Positions 31,074 through 39,094 of a stretch of 55,016 nucleotides of DNA are shown in pieces. The notes under the pieces were generated by a model. It saw only the letters and a program-made list of their open reading frames with translations, searched no databases and was not told the origin of the DNA. Position 1 is the stretch's first letter. The number at the start of each line of letters is the position of its first letter. Source of the DNA: JAADGZ01 sp964596835 (GTDB lineage: Bacteria > Pseudomonadota > Gammaproteobacteria > UBA6429 > Thiohalophilaceae); contig CAZQVV010000001.1 of the NCBI GenBank assembly GCA_964596835.1, forward strand, positions 1 through 55,016, in the 5' to 3' direction. The position numbers and the translations under genes are program-made.

Positions 31074-32570
31074 TTGCCGGATTTAATCAAGAGTCAGCTC
31101 GAAAAACGCTGGGGCCGGATCTTCGAGAATTCCTATGATGAACTCTATCTATTTCGCACAGATAACCTGAAGTTTATTCTTGTCTCAAAAGGTGCGTTGA
31201 ATAATCTGGGTTATACCACTGTGGAATTGATCGGCATGACCCCGGTTGATATCAAGCCGCTACTGACTAAACAACAGTTTGAAGCGCTGATTATACTGTT
31301 GCGCAGGGGTGAGCAGGACCTACTGGTGTTTGAGACGGTGCATCAGCGCAAAGATGGCAGCCTCTATGATGTAGAAATACGCTTGCAGCTTGCGGCGGAA
31401 GAATCCCCACCCGTATTCATTGCTATCATTCTGGATATCACGGCGCGTAAGCAGGCTGAGATAGCTTTACGAGAAAGCGAACAGCGTTATCATGCGCTGG
31501 CCAAAGCGGTACCGGTGGGGATCTTTCGGACCGATATGGATGGTCACTGTATTTATGTCAACGAGTGCTGGCAGGATCTGGCGGGGATGAAATTGACGCA
31601 GGCGCTGGGGGATGGCTGGGCGGCGGCGTTGCACCCAGATGATCGGCAGTGGGTGTCGACTGAATGGTATCAGGCGGCGCAGACACAGCGTAGCTTTCGC
31701 ATTGAGTGCCGTTTCCAGAAACCGGATGGACGGGTTAGCTGGGTATTGACACAAGCCGAGGCGGAGAGGGATGCAAACGGTCGGGTCGTGGCCTATGTCG
31801 GCACGGTGACCGACATTAGCGCCCGTAAGCAGGCTGAGGTTAAACTCGCCAACCAGCGGGATATGCTGGAGGATCTGGTGGTTGAGCGTACGGCGGAACT
31901 GTCTCGTAGTAACCGGGAACTGGAATCCTTCAGTTATTCCGTTTCGCATGATTTGCGCGCGCCACTGCGCACCATCGATGGTTTCAGTCAGGCTCTGCTG
32001 GAAGACTATGGCAGTTGCTTCGATGAAGCCGGGCAGGACTATTTGCGCCGGGTGCGAGCGGCCAGCCAGCGCATGGGGGATCTGATTGATGCCCTGCTGA
32101 CGCTATCAAGGGTGAGCCGTTATAGCCTGGAACGGAACCCCACAGATTTTTCGCAACTGGCACATGCTGTTGTGACCGAGTTACAGGAGAATAGTCCCGA
32201 CAGGGAGATAGAGATTCAGATTGCCGATGATCTGCATGTCGAAGGTGATGTGCGTTTGTTACGCACGCTTCTGGAAAACCTGTTTGCCAATGCCTGGAAA
32301 TATACCTCGACGGTTGAACATGCGAAGATAGAATTCAATTGCCGTGAAGAAAACGGTGAGACGGTTTATTTTATCCGGGACAATGGCGTGGGTTTTGATA
32401 TGCGTTATGTGGGCAAGCTTTTCGGCGCTTTTCAACGTTTGCATGGAACCGAATTTGAAGGTACGGGGATCGGACTGGCGACGGTACAGCGCATTATCCA
32501 TCACCATGGAGGCAGGGTCTGGGCCAAGGGTGAGACAGGCAAAGGCGCAAGCTTTTATTTTACCCTGTAG
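31074..32570 (+). CDS. Cytoplasmic PAS-domain sensor histidine kinase
   Basis: 498 aa from a TTG; GGAGGGG lies 7-13 nt upstream and no ATG is available, so TTG is well supported. No membrane span. Two PAS domains (about 12-135 and 138-262), a short coiled linker, HisKA with FSYSVSHDLRAPLRTIDGFS, and HATPase with ENLFANAWKYTST, IRDNGVGFDM and GTGIGLATVQRIIHHHGG. No adjacent response regulator. The kinase core is nearly the same as that of the 22696-25227 gene, so these are paralogues placed on either side of carA-carB-greA. Signal unknown. Confidence 0.9.
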   Translation: MPDLIKSQLEKRWGRIFENSYDELYLFRTDNLKFILVSKGALNNLGYTTVELIGMTPVDIKPLLTKQQFEALIILLRRGEQDLLVFETVHQRKDGSLYDVEIRLQLAAEESPPVFIAIILDITARKQAEIALRESEQRYHALAKAVPVGIFRTDMDGHCIYVNECWQDLAGMKLTQALGDGWAAALHPDDRQWVSTEWYQAAQTQRSFRIECRFQKPDGRVSWVLTQAEAERDANGRVVAYVGTVTDISARKQAEVKLANQRDMLEDLVVERTAELSRSNRELESFSYSVSHDLRAPLRTIDGFSQALLEDYGSCFDEAGQDYLRRVRAASQRMGDLIDALLTLSRVSRYSLERNPTDFSQLAHAVVTELQENSPDREIEIQIADDLHVEGDVRLLRTLLENLFANAWKYTSTVEHAKIEFNCREENGETVYFIRDNGVGFDMRYVGKLFGAFQRLHGTEFEGTGIGLATVQRIIHHHGGRVWAKGETGKGASFYFTL

Positions 32571-32612
32571 ACGGGATGTAGGCGGTTTTTCTGCTTAAAC
32601 GCGCCAAAAACA

Positions 32613-32651
32613 ATTAACGTCTGGGCACAAAACCCGCGCCCGCCCTGCCGG
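32613..32651. repeat. Half copy of repeat B
   Basis: TCTGGGCACAAAACCCGCGC followed by CCGCCCTGCCGGGG resembles one arm (GTGGGCACAAAAACCGTGCC...) of the repeat B family. The other arm is absent. It lies in the short gap between the kinase and rlmE. Confidence 0.4.
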
Positions 32652-32686
32652 GGTTTCCTCTTCTATCGGGTATCTGCCTTTATTCT

Positions 32687-33322
32687 ATGAGCAAAAAAAA
32701 TCGAACTAAATCCAGCGGTAAATGGTTGCGGGAACATTTTGATGATGCCTATGTCAAACGAGCGCAGCAGGAAGGTTATCGTTCGCGGGCGGTATACAAA
32801 CTACTGGAGATTGACGAGAAAGACAAATTGCTTCGGCCCGGCATGATCGTGGTGGATTTGGGTGCGGCGCCCGGTAGCTGGTCGGAAGTGGTAGTGAAAA
32901 AGGTTGGCCACAGGGGACGCGTGGTGGCGCTGGATATTTTGCCTATGGACAGCATTGCAGGTGTGGAGTTTATCCAGGGGGATTTCCGTGAACCGGTGGT
33001 GTATGACCGGCTGCTGGACGTGCTGGGTGATGAGCCGGTTGACCTTGTAATTTCTGACATGGCGCCCAATATCAGTGGCATAAAGGCCGTAGATCAGCCT
33101 CGGGCGATGTATCTGGCCGAACTGGCGCTGGAGATGGCGGAAAAGATTCTCAAGGAAGGTGGGGATTTGTTCGTTAAAGTATTTACCGGCGAGGGACTGG
33201 ATGAGTATAAGAAGGTGATGCGGTTGGCATTTGACAAAATTATCGTGCGCAAGCCCGGCGCATCCCGGCCCCGTTCTTGCGAGGTCTACTTATTGGCCCG
33301 GGGTCATAGAAGTCGGGCATAA
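32687..33322 (+). CDS. rlmE: 23S rRNA 2'-O-ribose U2552 methyltransferase RlmE (FtsJ/RrmJ)
   Basis: 211 aa. WLREHFDDAYVKRAQQEGYR, SRAVYKLLEIDEK (first catalytic Lys), the SAM motif VVDLGAAPGSWSEV, VDLVISDMAPNISGIKAVDQ (Asp), the second Lys in DLFVKVFTGEG, and the final KPGASRPRSCEVYLLARG form the K-D-K-E tetrad. It methylates U2552 of 23S rRNA at a late step of 50S assembly. Its TAA stop is the first three bases of repeat C copy 2. ftsH follows, the standard order. Confidence 0.96.
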   Translation: MSKKNRTKSSGKWLREHFDDAYVKRAQQEGYRSRAVYKLLEIDEKDKLLRPGMIVVDLGAAPGSWSEVVVKKVGHRGRVVALDILPMDSIAGVEFIQGDFREPVVYDRLLDVLGDEPVDLVISDMAPNISGIKAVDQPRAMYLAELALEMAEKILKEGGDLFVKVFTGEGLDEYKKVMRLAFDKIIVRKPGASRPRSCEVYLLARGHRSRA

Positions 33323-33402
33323 CCCGGATAAATCGCAGGATAAGTACCTTCACGACATAATTTTCTCTAAAATGCACGTAAAATTATGTCTAAGGTACTA
33401 AT
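33320..33402 (+). repeat. Dispersed repeat C, copy 2
   Basis: Head TAACCCGGATAAATCGCAGG, then a palindromic tail with arms around AGTACCTT..GACATAATTTT and AAAATTATGTC.AAGGTACT, and a loop containing TAAAATGCAC. Head and loop match copy 1 (10264-10347) closely while the arms differ in a paired way. It begins on the rlmE stop codon and separates rlmE from ftsH. Confidence 0.7.
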
Positions 33403-33462
33403 GTGTAGTAACGTAAGTATTGAGAAAATTGCCCGGAAAAGCCGGGAAACAGAGGAATTAAA

Positions 33463-35394
33463 TTGAACGACCTGACCAAGAATATCCTGCTGTGGGTGAT
33501 TGTCGCAATCATCCTCATGTCCGTTTTCAACAATCTGACGCCAACCAAGTCTAATAACAAAATCGTCTATTCTGATTTCCTGCAGGATGTGAAGCAGAAT
33601 CAGGTGCGTGAAGTGTTGATGATGGGTCGCAACATCACCGGGGTGATGCAGAATGGCACCCGCTTTAGTACCTACAGCCCGGAAACCAGCAATACGGCCC
33701 TGATTGGCGACCTCATAGAGAATAGCGTAAAAATCAATGCCAAGCCGATGGAACAGTCCATCTGGACCCAGATTTTCATTTCCTGGTTCCCCTTCCTGCT
33801 GATTATCGGCCTGTGGGTTTTCTTCATGCGGCAGATGCAGGGCGGCGGCGGTGGTCGCGGCGCCCTTTCCTTTGGCAAAAGCAAGGCGCGCTTGCTGGGT
33901 GAAGATCAGATCAAGATCACCTTCAATGACGTGGCCGGGGTGGATGAGGCCAAGGAAGAGGTTTCTGAACTGGTGGAGTTTCTGCGTGATCCGGGCAAAT
34001 TCCAGAAGCTGGGCGGCAAAATTCCGAGTGGCGTGCTGATGGTGGGGGCACCCGGTACCGGTAAAACGCTGTTGGCCAAGGCGATTGCCGGTGAGGCCAA
34101 GGTGCCCTTTTTTACTATTTCCGGCTCCGATTTTGTGGAGATGTTCGTAGGCGTGGGTGCCTCGCGGGTACGCGATATGTTCGAACAGGCCAAGAAGCAT
34201 GCGCCCTGTATTATTTTCATCGACGAAATCGATGCTGTGGGCCGCCATCGTGGCGCAGGCCTGGGGGGCGGTCATGACGAACGCGAACAAACGCTCAACC
34301 AGTTGCTGGTGGAAATGGACGGTTTTGAAGGCAATGAAGGCGTCATTGTTATCGCTGCCACCAACCGCCCTGACGTGCTGGATCCCGCGTTGCTGCGTCC
34401 TGGTCGTTTTGACCGCCAGGTCGTGGTGCCGCTGCCGGATATGCGAGGCCGTGAGCAGATCCTGAAAGTTCACACGCGTAAAGTGCCCGTATCAGACAAC
34501 GTTAATGCCAAGAACATCGCCCGCGGAACTCCCGGGTTTTCCGGCGCGGATCTGGCTAATCTGGTCAACGAAGCCGCTCTGTTTGCGGCGCGGGCTAACA
34601 AGCGACTGGTGGAAATGGACGATTTTGAGAAGGCCAAGGACAAGATCATGATGGGCGCAGAGCGCAAGTCCATGGTCATGAGTGAAGATGAGAAAAAACT
34701 TACGGCTTACCATGAGGCCGGGCACGCGATTGTCGGCCTGAACGTGCCATCTCATGATCCGGTGTATAAGGTAAGCATCATTCCCCGTGGCCGCGCCCTG
34801 GGCATCACTATGTTTCTGCCGCTGGAAGACCGTTACAGCTACAGCAAGGAGCGCCTGGAAAGCCAGATCGCCAGCCTGTTCGGTGGACGCATTGCCGAAG
34901 AGCTGATTTTCGGTTCGGATAATGTCACCACGGGCGCCTCCAATGATATTCAGCGCACCACCGAGCTCGCCCGCAATATGGTGACCAAGTGGGGCCTGTC
35001 GGAAAAACTGGGACCGTTGACCTACAGCGAGGAAGAAGGCGAGGTATTCCTGGGCCATTCCGTGACTCAGCACAAGAATGTGTCCGATGAAACGGCCCAC
35101 ATTATCGATGAGGAAATCAAGAATATCGTCGAACGCAATTATAAACGTTCGCGGCAGATTTTGGAGGACAAGCTCGACAGACTGCACGCCATGGCCGATG
35201 CGCTGATCAAGTTCGAAACTATCGACAAGGATCAGATTGACGACATTATGGATGGCCGGACGCCACGCAACCCGGATGGCTGGGATGATAACGAACCCCC
35301 TTCCGATGTACAAAACCGGCCAGCAGAGAATAAGGATAATAAGGATAATAAGGATAATAAGGGAACGATTGGCGATCCTGCAGGAGAACATTAA
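33463..35394 (+). CDS. ftsH: ATP-dependent zinc metalloprotease FtsH
   Basis: 643 aa from a TTG with AGAGGA 6 nt upstream, matching the usual FtsH N-terminus (MNDLTKNILLWVIVAIILMS). Two membrane spans (about 6-24 and 101-120) bracket a periplasmic domain. AAA+ module: Walker A GAPGTGKT, Walker B IIFIDEIDAVG, pore motif region FVEMFVG, SRH ATNRPDVLDPALLRPGRFDR; protease HEAGH zinc site. Degrades membrane and regulatory proteins such as LpxC and sigma-32 in relatives. The end contains an in-frame 9-bp tandem repeat (NKD x3). Confidence 0.97.
   Translation: MNDLTKNILLWVIVAIILMSVFNNLTPTKSNNKIVYSDFLQDVKQNQVREVLMMGRNITGVMQNGTRFSTYSPETSNTALIGDLIENSVKINAKPMEQSIWTQIFISWFPFLLIIGLWVFFMRQMQGGGGGRGALSFGKSKARLLGEDQIKITFNDVAGVDEAKEEVSELVEFLRDPGKFQKLGGKIPSGVLMVGAPGTGKTLLAKAIAGEAKVPFFTISGSDFVEMFVGVGASRVRDMFEQAKKHAPCIIFIDEIDAVGRHRGAGLGGGHDEREQTLNQLLVEMDGFEGNEGVIVIAATNRPDVLDPALLRPGRFDRQVVVPLPDMRGREQILKVHTRKVPVSDNVNAKNIARGTPGFSGADLANLVNEAALFAARANKRLVEMDDFEKAKDKIMMGAERKSMVMSEDEKKLTAYHEAGHAIVGLNVPSHDPVYKVSIIPRGRALGITMFLPLEDRYSYSKERLESQIASLFGGRIAEELIFGSDNVTTGASNDIQRTTELARNMVTKWGLSEKLGPLTYSEEEGEVFLGHSVTQHKNVSDETAHIIDEEIKNIVERNYKRSRQILEDKLDRLHAMADALIKFETIDKDQIDDIMDGRTPRNPDGWDDNEPPSDVQNRPAENKDNKDNKDNKGTIGDPAGEH
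35329..35362 (+). repeat. 9-bp tandem repeat in the ftsH 3' end
   Basis: AATAAGGAT repeated about 3.8 times, encoding an Asn-Lys-Asp run in the disordered C-terminal tail of FtsH. In-frame copy number change would only alter tail length. Confidence 0.8.
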
Positions 35395-35443
35395 AAAAGG
35401 AAGCGGAGTAAAAATCTTACCCTGAACTCTGTTTTATCTGAGG

Positions 35444-35469
35444 AACACCCCGGCATCGGGGTGTTTTTC
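35444..35469 (+). terminator. Intrinsic terminator after ftsH
   Basis: ACACCCCG-GCAT-CGGGGTGT (35445-35464) followed by TTTT. An 8-bp GC-rich stem with a tetraloop; a clear rho-independent terminator ending the rlmE-ftsH unit. Confidence 0.88.
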
Positions 35470-35517
35470 ATTGAAATGAAGTAAAAATCAAGATCTTTGA
35501 GGTTCCATGATATCCCT

Positions 35518-36357
35518 ATGAATGTGCTGGTGAGCTGTCACGGTCGAAGTCTGAATCTTTCCCGTCCCCGGATCATGGGGATACTCAATATGACGCCTGA
35601 TTCCTTTTCTGATGGCGGCTGGTTTTTTAATCTGGATGATGCACTGTGCCAGGTGAAAAAAATGCTCGCAGAAGGCGCGGATATTATTGATATCGGTGGC
35701 GAATCCACCCGGCCCGGTGCTGGGGCCGCGTTAGTTGAGGAAGAATTAGCGCGGGTGATTCCCCTGATCACACGGGTGCGGGCAGAGAGTGATGTTTTTA
35801 TTTCCGTGGACACCAGCAAGGCCACCGTGATGCGTGAAGCCGTGGCCGCCGGGGCGGATATGATCAATGATGTGCGCGCCCTGCGCGAGCATGAGGCGCT
35901 GGAAACGGCAGCGGCTTTACAGACGCCCGTTTGTCTCATGCACATGCAGGGTGAGCCGCGCAGCATGCAGCACCGGCCTGAGTATCAGGATGTGGTAGCC
36001 GAGGTCAAAGCCTTTCTTGAGGCGCGGATTAGTGCCTGTGAAAAGGCCGGGATCACGCGCGAACAGATGGTCATCGATCCCGGTTTCGGTTTTGGCAAAA
36101 CCCGGGCGCAAAATCTGACACTCTTTCGTCAGTTGCCGGATTTGCAGTCATCCGGATGCCCGATCCTGGTGGGGGTGTCGCGCAAGTCCATGATTGGCGC
36201 TGTATTGAATATTCCGGTGCAGGAGCGTATGCCCGCGAGTGTCGCCCTGGCAGGGTTGGCCGTCTGGCTGGGCGCGGCGATCATACGCACACATGACGTG
36301 CGTGAAACCTTTGATGCGGTTAACATGTGCGATGCCGTGGCGAATGGACATCGTTAA
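35518..36357 (+). CDS. folP: Dihydropteroate synthase
   Basis: 279 aa from the ATG at 35518 (E. coli 282); a TTG at 35497 would add 7 residues. Condenses p-aminobenzoate with hydroxymethyl-dihydropterin pyrophosphate in folate synthesis; the sulfonamide target. Landmarks: RIMGILNMTPDSFSDGG, ADIIDIGGESTRPGA, ISVDTSKATVMREAV, MINDVRAL, MHMQGEPRSMQ, VIDPGFGFGKT, VGVSRKSMIG and the final IIRTHDVRET. Upstream of glmM as in E. coli, but 434 bp of repeats separate the two here. Confidence 0.96.
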   Translation: MNVLVSCHGRSLNLSRPRIMGILNMTPDSFSDGGWFFNLDDALCQVKKMLAEGADIIDIGGESTRPGAGAALVEEELARVIPLITRVRAESDVFISVDTSKATVMREAVAAGADMINDVRALREHEALETAAALQTPVCLMHMQGEPRSMQHRPEYQDVVAEVKAFLEARISACEKAGITREQMVIDPGFGFGKTRAQNLTLFRQLPDLQSSGCPILVGVSRKSMIGAVLNIPVQERMPASVALAGLAVWLGAAIIRTHDVRETFDAVNMCDAVANGHR

Positions 36358-36366
36358 TTCGATATA

Positions 36367-36452
36367 GGTAAACCACCGCCGCCTCTGGCGGTGAGACTCA
36401 AAAAGGCTCTGCCGTTCCGTCGTGCGGAGGAGGTAATGGTTTTTTTTGAATT
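36367..36452 (+). repeat. Dispersed repeat A, copy 2
   Basis: GGTAAACCACCGCCGCCTCT, then GGCGGTGAGACTC, AAAAGGCTCTGCCGTT and a T-run, in the same orientation as 10172-10252. Both copies are followed within 150-250 bp by a copy of repeat B. Confidence 0.6.
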
Positions 36453-36520
36453 GTTTTTATAGTGGGAGATAATGAGAGTGGGGCAAAGCCAGATTCACGT
36501 TAGCTATTATTGAAACCCTG

Positions 36521-36631
36521 GTAGGGTGGGCACGGTTTTTGTGCCCACGCGGGGAAATTCAAAGCTCCGCTTCACATTTTAATGCACAAAAACAAGGTAA
36601 CGCGTGGGCACAAAAACCGTGCCCACCCTAC
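36521..36631 (+). repeat. Dispersed repeat B, copy 3 (intact, 31-bp perfect inverted ends)
   Basis: GTAGGGTGGGCACGGTTTTT and the following GTGCCCACGCG (36521-36551) are the exact complement of 36601-36631, around a 49-bp interior. The interior (AAGCTCCGCTTCACATTTT...ACAAGGTAACGC) is conserved, in inverse orientation, in copy 1 at 10402-10537. No gene. The rest of 36358-36791 holds repeat A and two small hairpins (AGCTCCT-TCC-AGGAGCT near 36701; ACCCGC-TCT-GCGGGT near 36728). Confidence 0.8.
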
Positions 36632-36791
36632 AAATACTACATAAAGCGCCAGGACTGAGAAGAGAAAAATGAGGCCGGCAGGCTATTTAGCTGTAACCAT
36701 AGCTCCTTCCAGGAGCTTTCATCATGCCACCCGCTCTGCGGGTTTGAATGGACTAGATGGACGCTAAAATTAATAGAAAACAGGAACAGGA

Positions 36792-38126
36792 ATGAGTCGA
36801 AAATATTTTGGAACGGATGGTATTCGCGGGCGGGTGGGAGAATTTCCGATTACTCCCGAATTTGTGCTTAAACTGGGCTGGGCGGCCGGGCGGGTGTTAT
36901 CCAAACGCGCCGGGGGCAAAATTCTGATCGGTAAGGATACGCGTATTTCGGGTTATATGTTCGAGTCGGCATTAGAAGCCGGACTTTCGGCTGCCGGGGT
37001 GGACTGTCATTTACTGGGTCCCATGCCTACCCCGGGGATCGCCTACCTGACCCGGACCCTGTTTGCTGAGGCGGGCATCGTTATCAGCGCTTCACACAAT
37101 CCCTACCACGATAATGGAATCAAATTCTTTTCCGCCCAGGGTAACAAGCTGGCGGATGAGGTGGAGGAGGCCATCGAGGCAGAACTGGATAAGGATGTAA
37201 TTTGTAACGAGTCTTCAGCGCTGGGTAAGGCCGCGCGGGTGGAGGATGCGGCGGGCCGCTATATCGAATTCTGTAAGAGCACTTTTCTGAACGGCCACGA
37301 TCTACGGGGTGTAAAAATCGTGGTGGATAGCGCCAATGGTGCGACTTATCACATTGCCCCCAAGGTATTTGCCGAACTGGGAGCGACGGTGTTTCTCATC
37401 GGCGATCAGCCTGACGGCCTGAATATTAATGCCGGTTGCGGTTCTACCCATATGGATCTGTTGCAGGAAAAGGTGCAAGAGTATCAGGCGGACATCGGTA
37501 TCGCACTGGATGGCGACGGCGACCGGGTGATGATGGTGGATAATAGCGGGCGAATCATCGACGGTGATGAATTGCTCTATGTGGTGGCCATGCACCGCCA
37601 GCAGACCGGCACGCTTAATGGCGGTGTGGTCGGCACTCTGATGAGCAATCTGGGTCTCGAACATGCCTTCAGGAAAGAAAATATTGCGTTCAAGCGTGCC
37701 GCTGTGGGGGATCGCTATGTCATGGAATACCTGCTCCATGACAACTGGATTCTCGGGGGCGAGTCTTCCGGTCACATCATTTGCCTGGATCGCACCACCA
37801 CCGGCGACGGCATTGTCTCCGCTTTGCAGGTGCTGGCGGCGATGAAGGAAAGTGAATGCAGTTTGCAGGAACTGTTGCAGGGCATGAATAAATATCCTCA
37901 GATACTCCTCAATGTACGGCTGGCCAAAAAAGTGGATGTGCTGGCGTGCGAACTCGTGAAAGAGGCTTTACGAGATGCCGAGAGCGAGCTGGCGGATCGG
38001 GGACGGGTGCTACTGCGTCCTTCGGGTACCGAGCCGCTGATCCGGGTGATGGTCGAAGGGCAGGATGCGACCCAGGTGGCATCGGTGGCGCGGCAGTTAG
38101 CCGAGGTGGTGGAAAACAGCCTCTAA
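36792..38126 (+). CDS. glmM: Phosphoglucosamine mutase
   Basis: 444 aa (E. coli 445). YFGTDGIRGRVGEFPITPEF at the N-terminus; the phosphoserine loop GIVISASHNPYHDNGIKFFS with the catalytic Ser; metal-binding ALDGDGDRVMMVD; sugar-binding GGESSGHIICLD; phosphate-binding LRPSGTEPLIRVMVEG. Interconverts glucosamine-6- and -1-phosphate for peptidoglycan and LPS precursors. Confidence 0.97.
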   Translation: MSRKYFGTDGIRGRVGEFPITPEFVLKLGWAAGRVLSKRAGGKILIGKDTRISGYMFESALEAGLSAAGVDCHLLGPMPTPGIAYLTRTLFAEAGIVISASHNPYHDNGIKFFSAQGNKLADEVEEAIEAELDKDVICNESSALGKAARVEDAAGRYIEFCKSTFLNGHDLRGVKIVVDSANGATYHIAPKVFAELGATVFLIGDQPDGLNINAGCGSTHMDLLQEKVQEYQADIGIALDGDGDRVMMVDNSGRIIDGDELLYVVAMHRQQTGTLNGGVVGTLMSNLGLEHAFRKENIAFKRAAVGDRYVMEYLLHDNWILGGESSGHIICLDRTTTGDGIVSALQVLAAMKESECSLQELLQGMNKYPQILLNVRLAKKVDVLACELVKEALRDAESELADRGRVLLRPSGTEPLIRVMVEGQDATQVASVARQLAEVVENSL

Positions 38127-38221
38127 CTAAATAGAGGAATTCAACGTTGATTTATCAGGCGTTGGGCGTTAAGCTTTCGCGCTATTTTTGGGCTTCGGCC
38201 ATACGGGATTGGGGGGGATAA

Positions 38222-38992
38222 ATGCGTCAGGTACTGATCGCAGGCAACTGGAAAATGAATGGCTCGCGCAGCAGCATTCGTGAACTACTGGATGGCGTCA
38301 GAGCTGGCGCCAGCGAAGTCAAATCGGCTGAACTGGCTGTTTGTGTACCATTCCCCTATCTTGCCGATGTGCAGGAACAGTTAAATGGCAGCACTATAAG
38401 CTGGGGCGCACAAAACCTCAGTACTGAGGAAAAAGGGGCTTTTACCGGTGAAGTCTCTGCTGTCATGTTGCGCGATTTTGGCTGCAAGTATGTCATTGTG
38501 GGCCATTCTGAACGCCGCAACCTGTATGCTGAGGATGACGCCCTGGTGGCGCAGAAATTTGCGGTGGCGCGCAAGGCGGGTTTAAAGCCTATTTTCTGCG
38601 TCGGTGAAACGCTGGAAGAGCGTGAATCGAGTGTGACGGAAGACGTTGTGGCCCGGCAGATAGATGCGTTGATTGCCCTTGAAGGTGTAGCGGCGCTGGC
38701 CGATGGTGTGATTGCCTATGAGCCGGTCTGGGCGATTGGCACAGGAAAAACCGCCTCGCCGGAGCAGGCGCAGGTCGTGCATGCCTTTATTCGTGCTAAA
38801 CTGGCGGCGCTCGATGCCGCGGTCGCCGACAAGCTACAGATTCTTTACGGCGGCAGCATGAATCCCGCGAATGCCGAAAAGCTGCTGGCGATGACAGACA
38901 TCGATGGTGGCCTGATCGGTGGTGCCTCCCTGAAAGCTGACGATTTTCTCGCCATCGGTAAAGCAGCAAACCAGGTCATAACAAATATCTAG
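38222..38992 (+). CDS. tpiA: Triosephosphate isomerase
   Basis: 256 aa. ILxGNWKMNGS (here LIAGNWKMNGS, catalytic Lys), YVIVGHSERRNLY (catalytic His), AYEPVWAIGTGKTASPEQAQ (catalytic Glu, loop 6), and ILYGGSMNPANAEKLL. Interconverts glyceraldehyde-3-phosphate and dihydroxyacetone phosphate. GGGGGGAT directly before the ATG is the ribosome site. In the usual glmM-tpiA-secG order. Confidence 0.97.
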   Translation: MRQVLIAGNWKMNGSRSSIRELLDGVRAGASEVKSAELAVCVPFPYLADVQEQLNGSTISWGAQNLSTEEKGAFTGEVSAVMLRDFGCKYVIVGHSERRNLYAEDDALVAQKFAVARKAGLKPIFCVGETLEERESSVTEDVVARQIDALIALEGVAALADGVIAYEPVWAIGTGKTASPEQAQVVHAFIRAKLAALDAAVADKLQILYGGSMNPANAEKLLAMTDIDGGLIGGASLKADDFLAIGKAANQVITNI

Positions 38993-39032
38993 GTCACGAC
39001 AAAGATAGAACACACTGATAAACTAGCGTCCC

Positions 39033-39058
39033 CCGGGCAGAGCGAAGCGAAACCCGGG
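39033..39058. repeat. CCCGGG-bounded hairpin repeat between tpiA and secG
   Basis: CCCGGGCAGAGCGAAGCGAA and the closing CCCGGG form a 6-bp stem with a long loop. The inner GAGCGAAGCGAAACCC also occurs at 25326-25341. It is a common proteobacterial intergenic string. Confidence 0.5.
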
Positions 39059-39094
39059 AACAGATTTATTGCAACCTACATTCAAGAAGCTATT

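Noticed and set aside
33367..34473. Long antisense frame over ftsH (368 codons)
   Set aside because: Composition rich in His, Gln and Arg, as expected for the shadow of a conserved gene; ftsH on the plus strand is certain.
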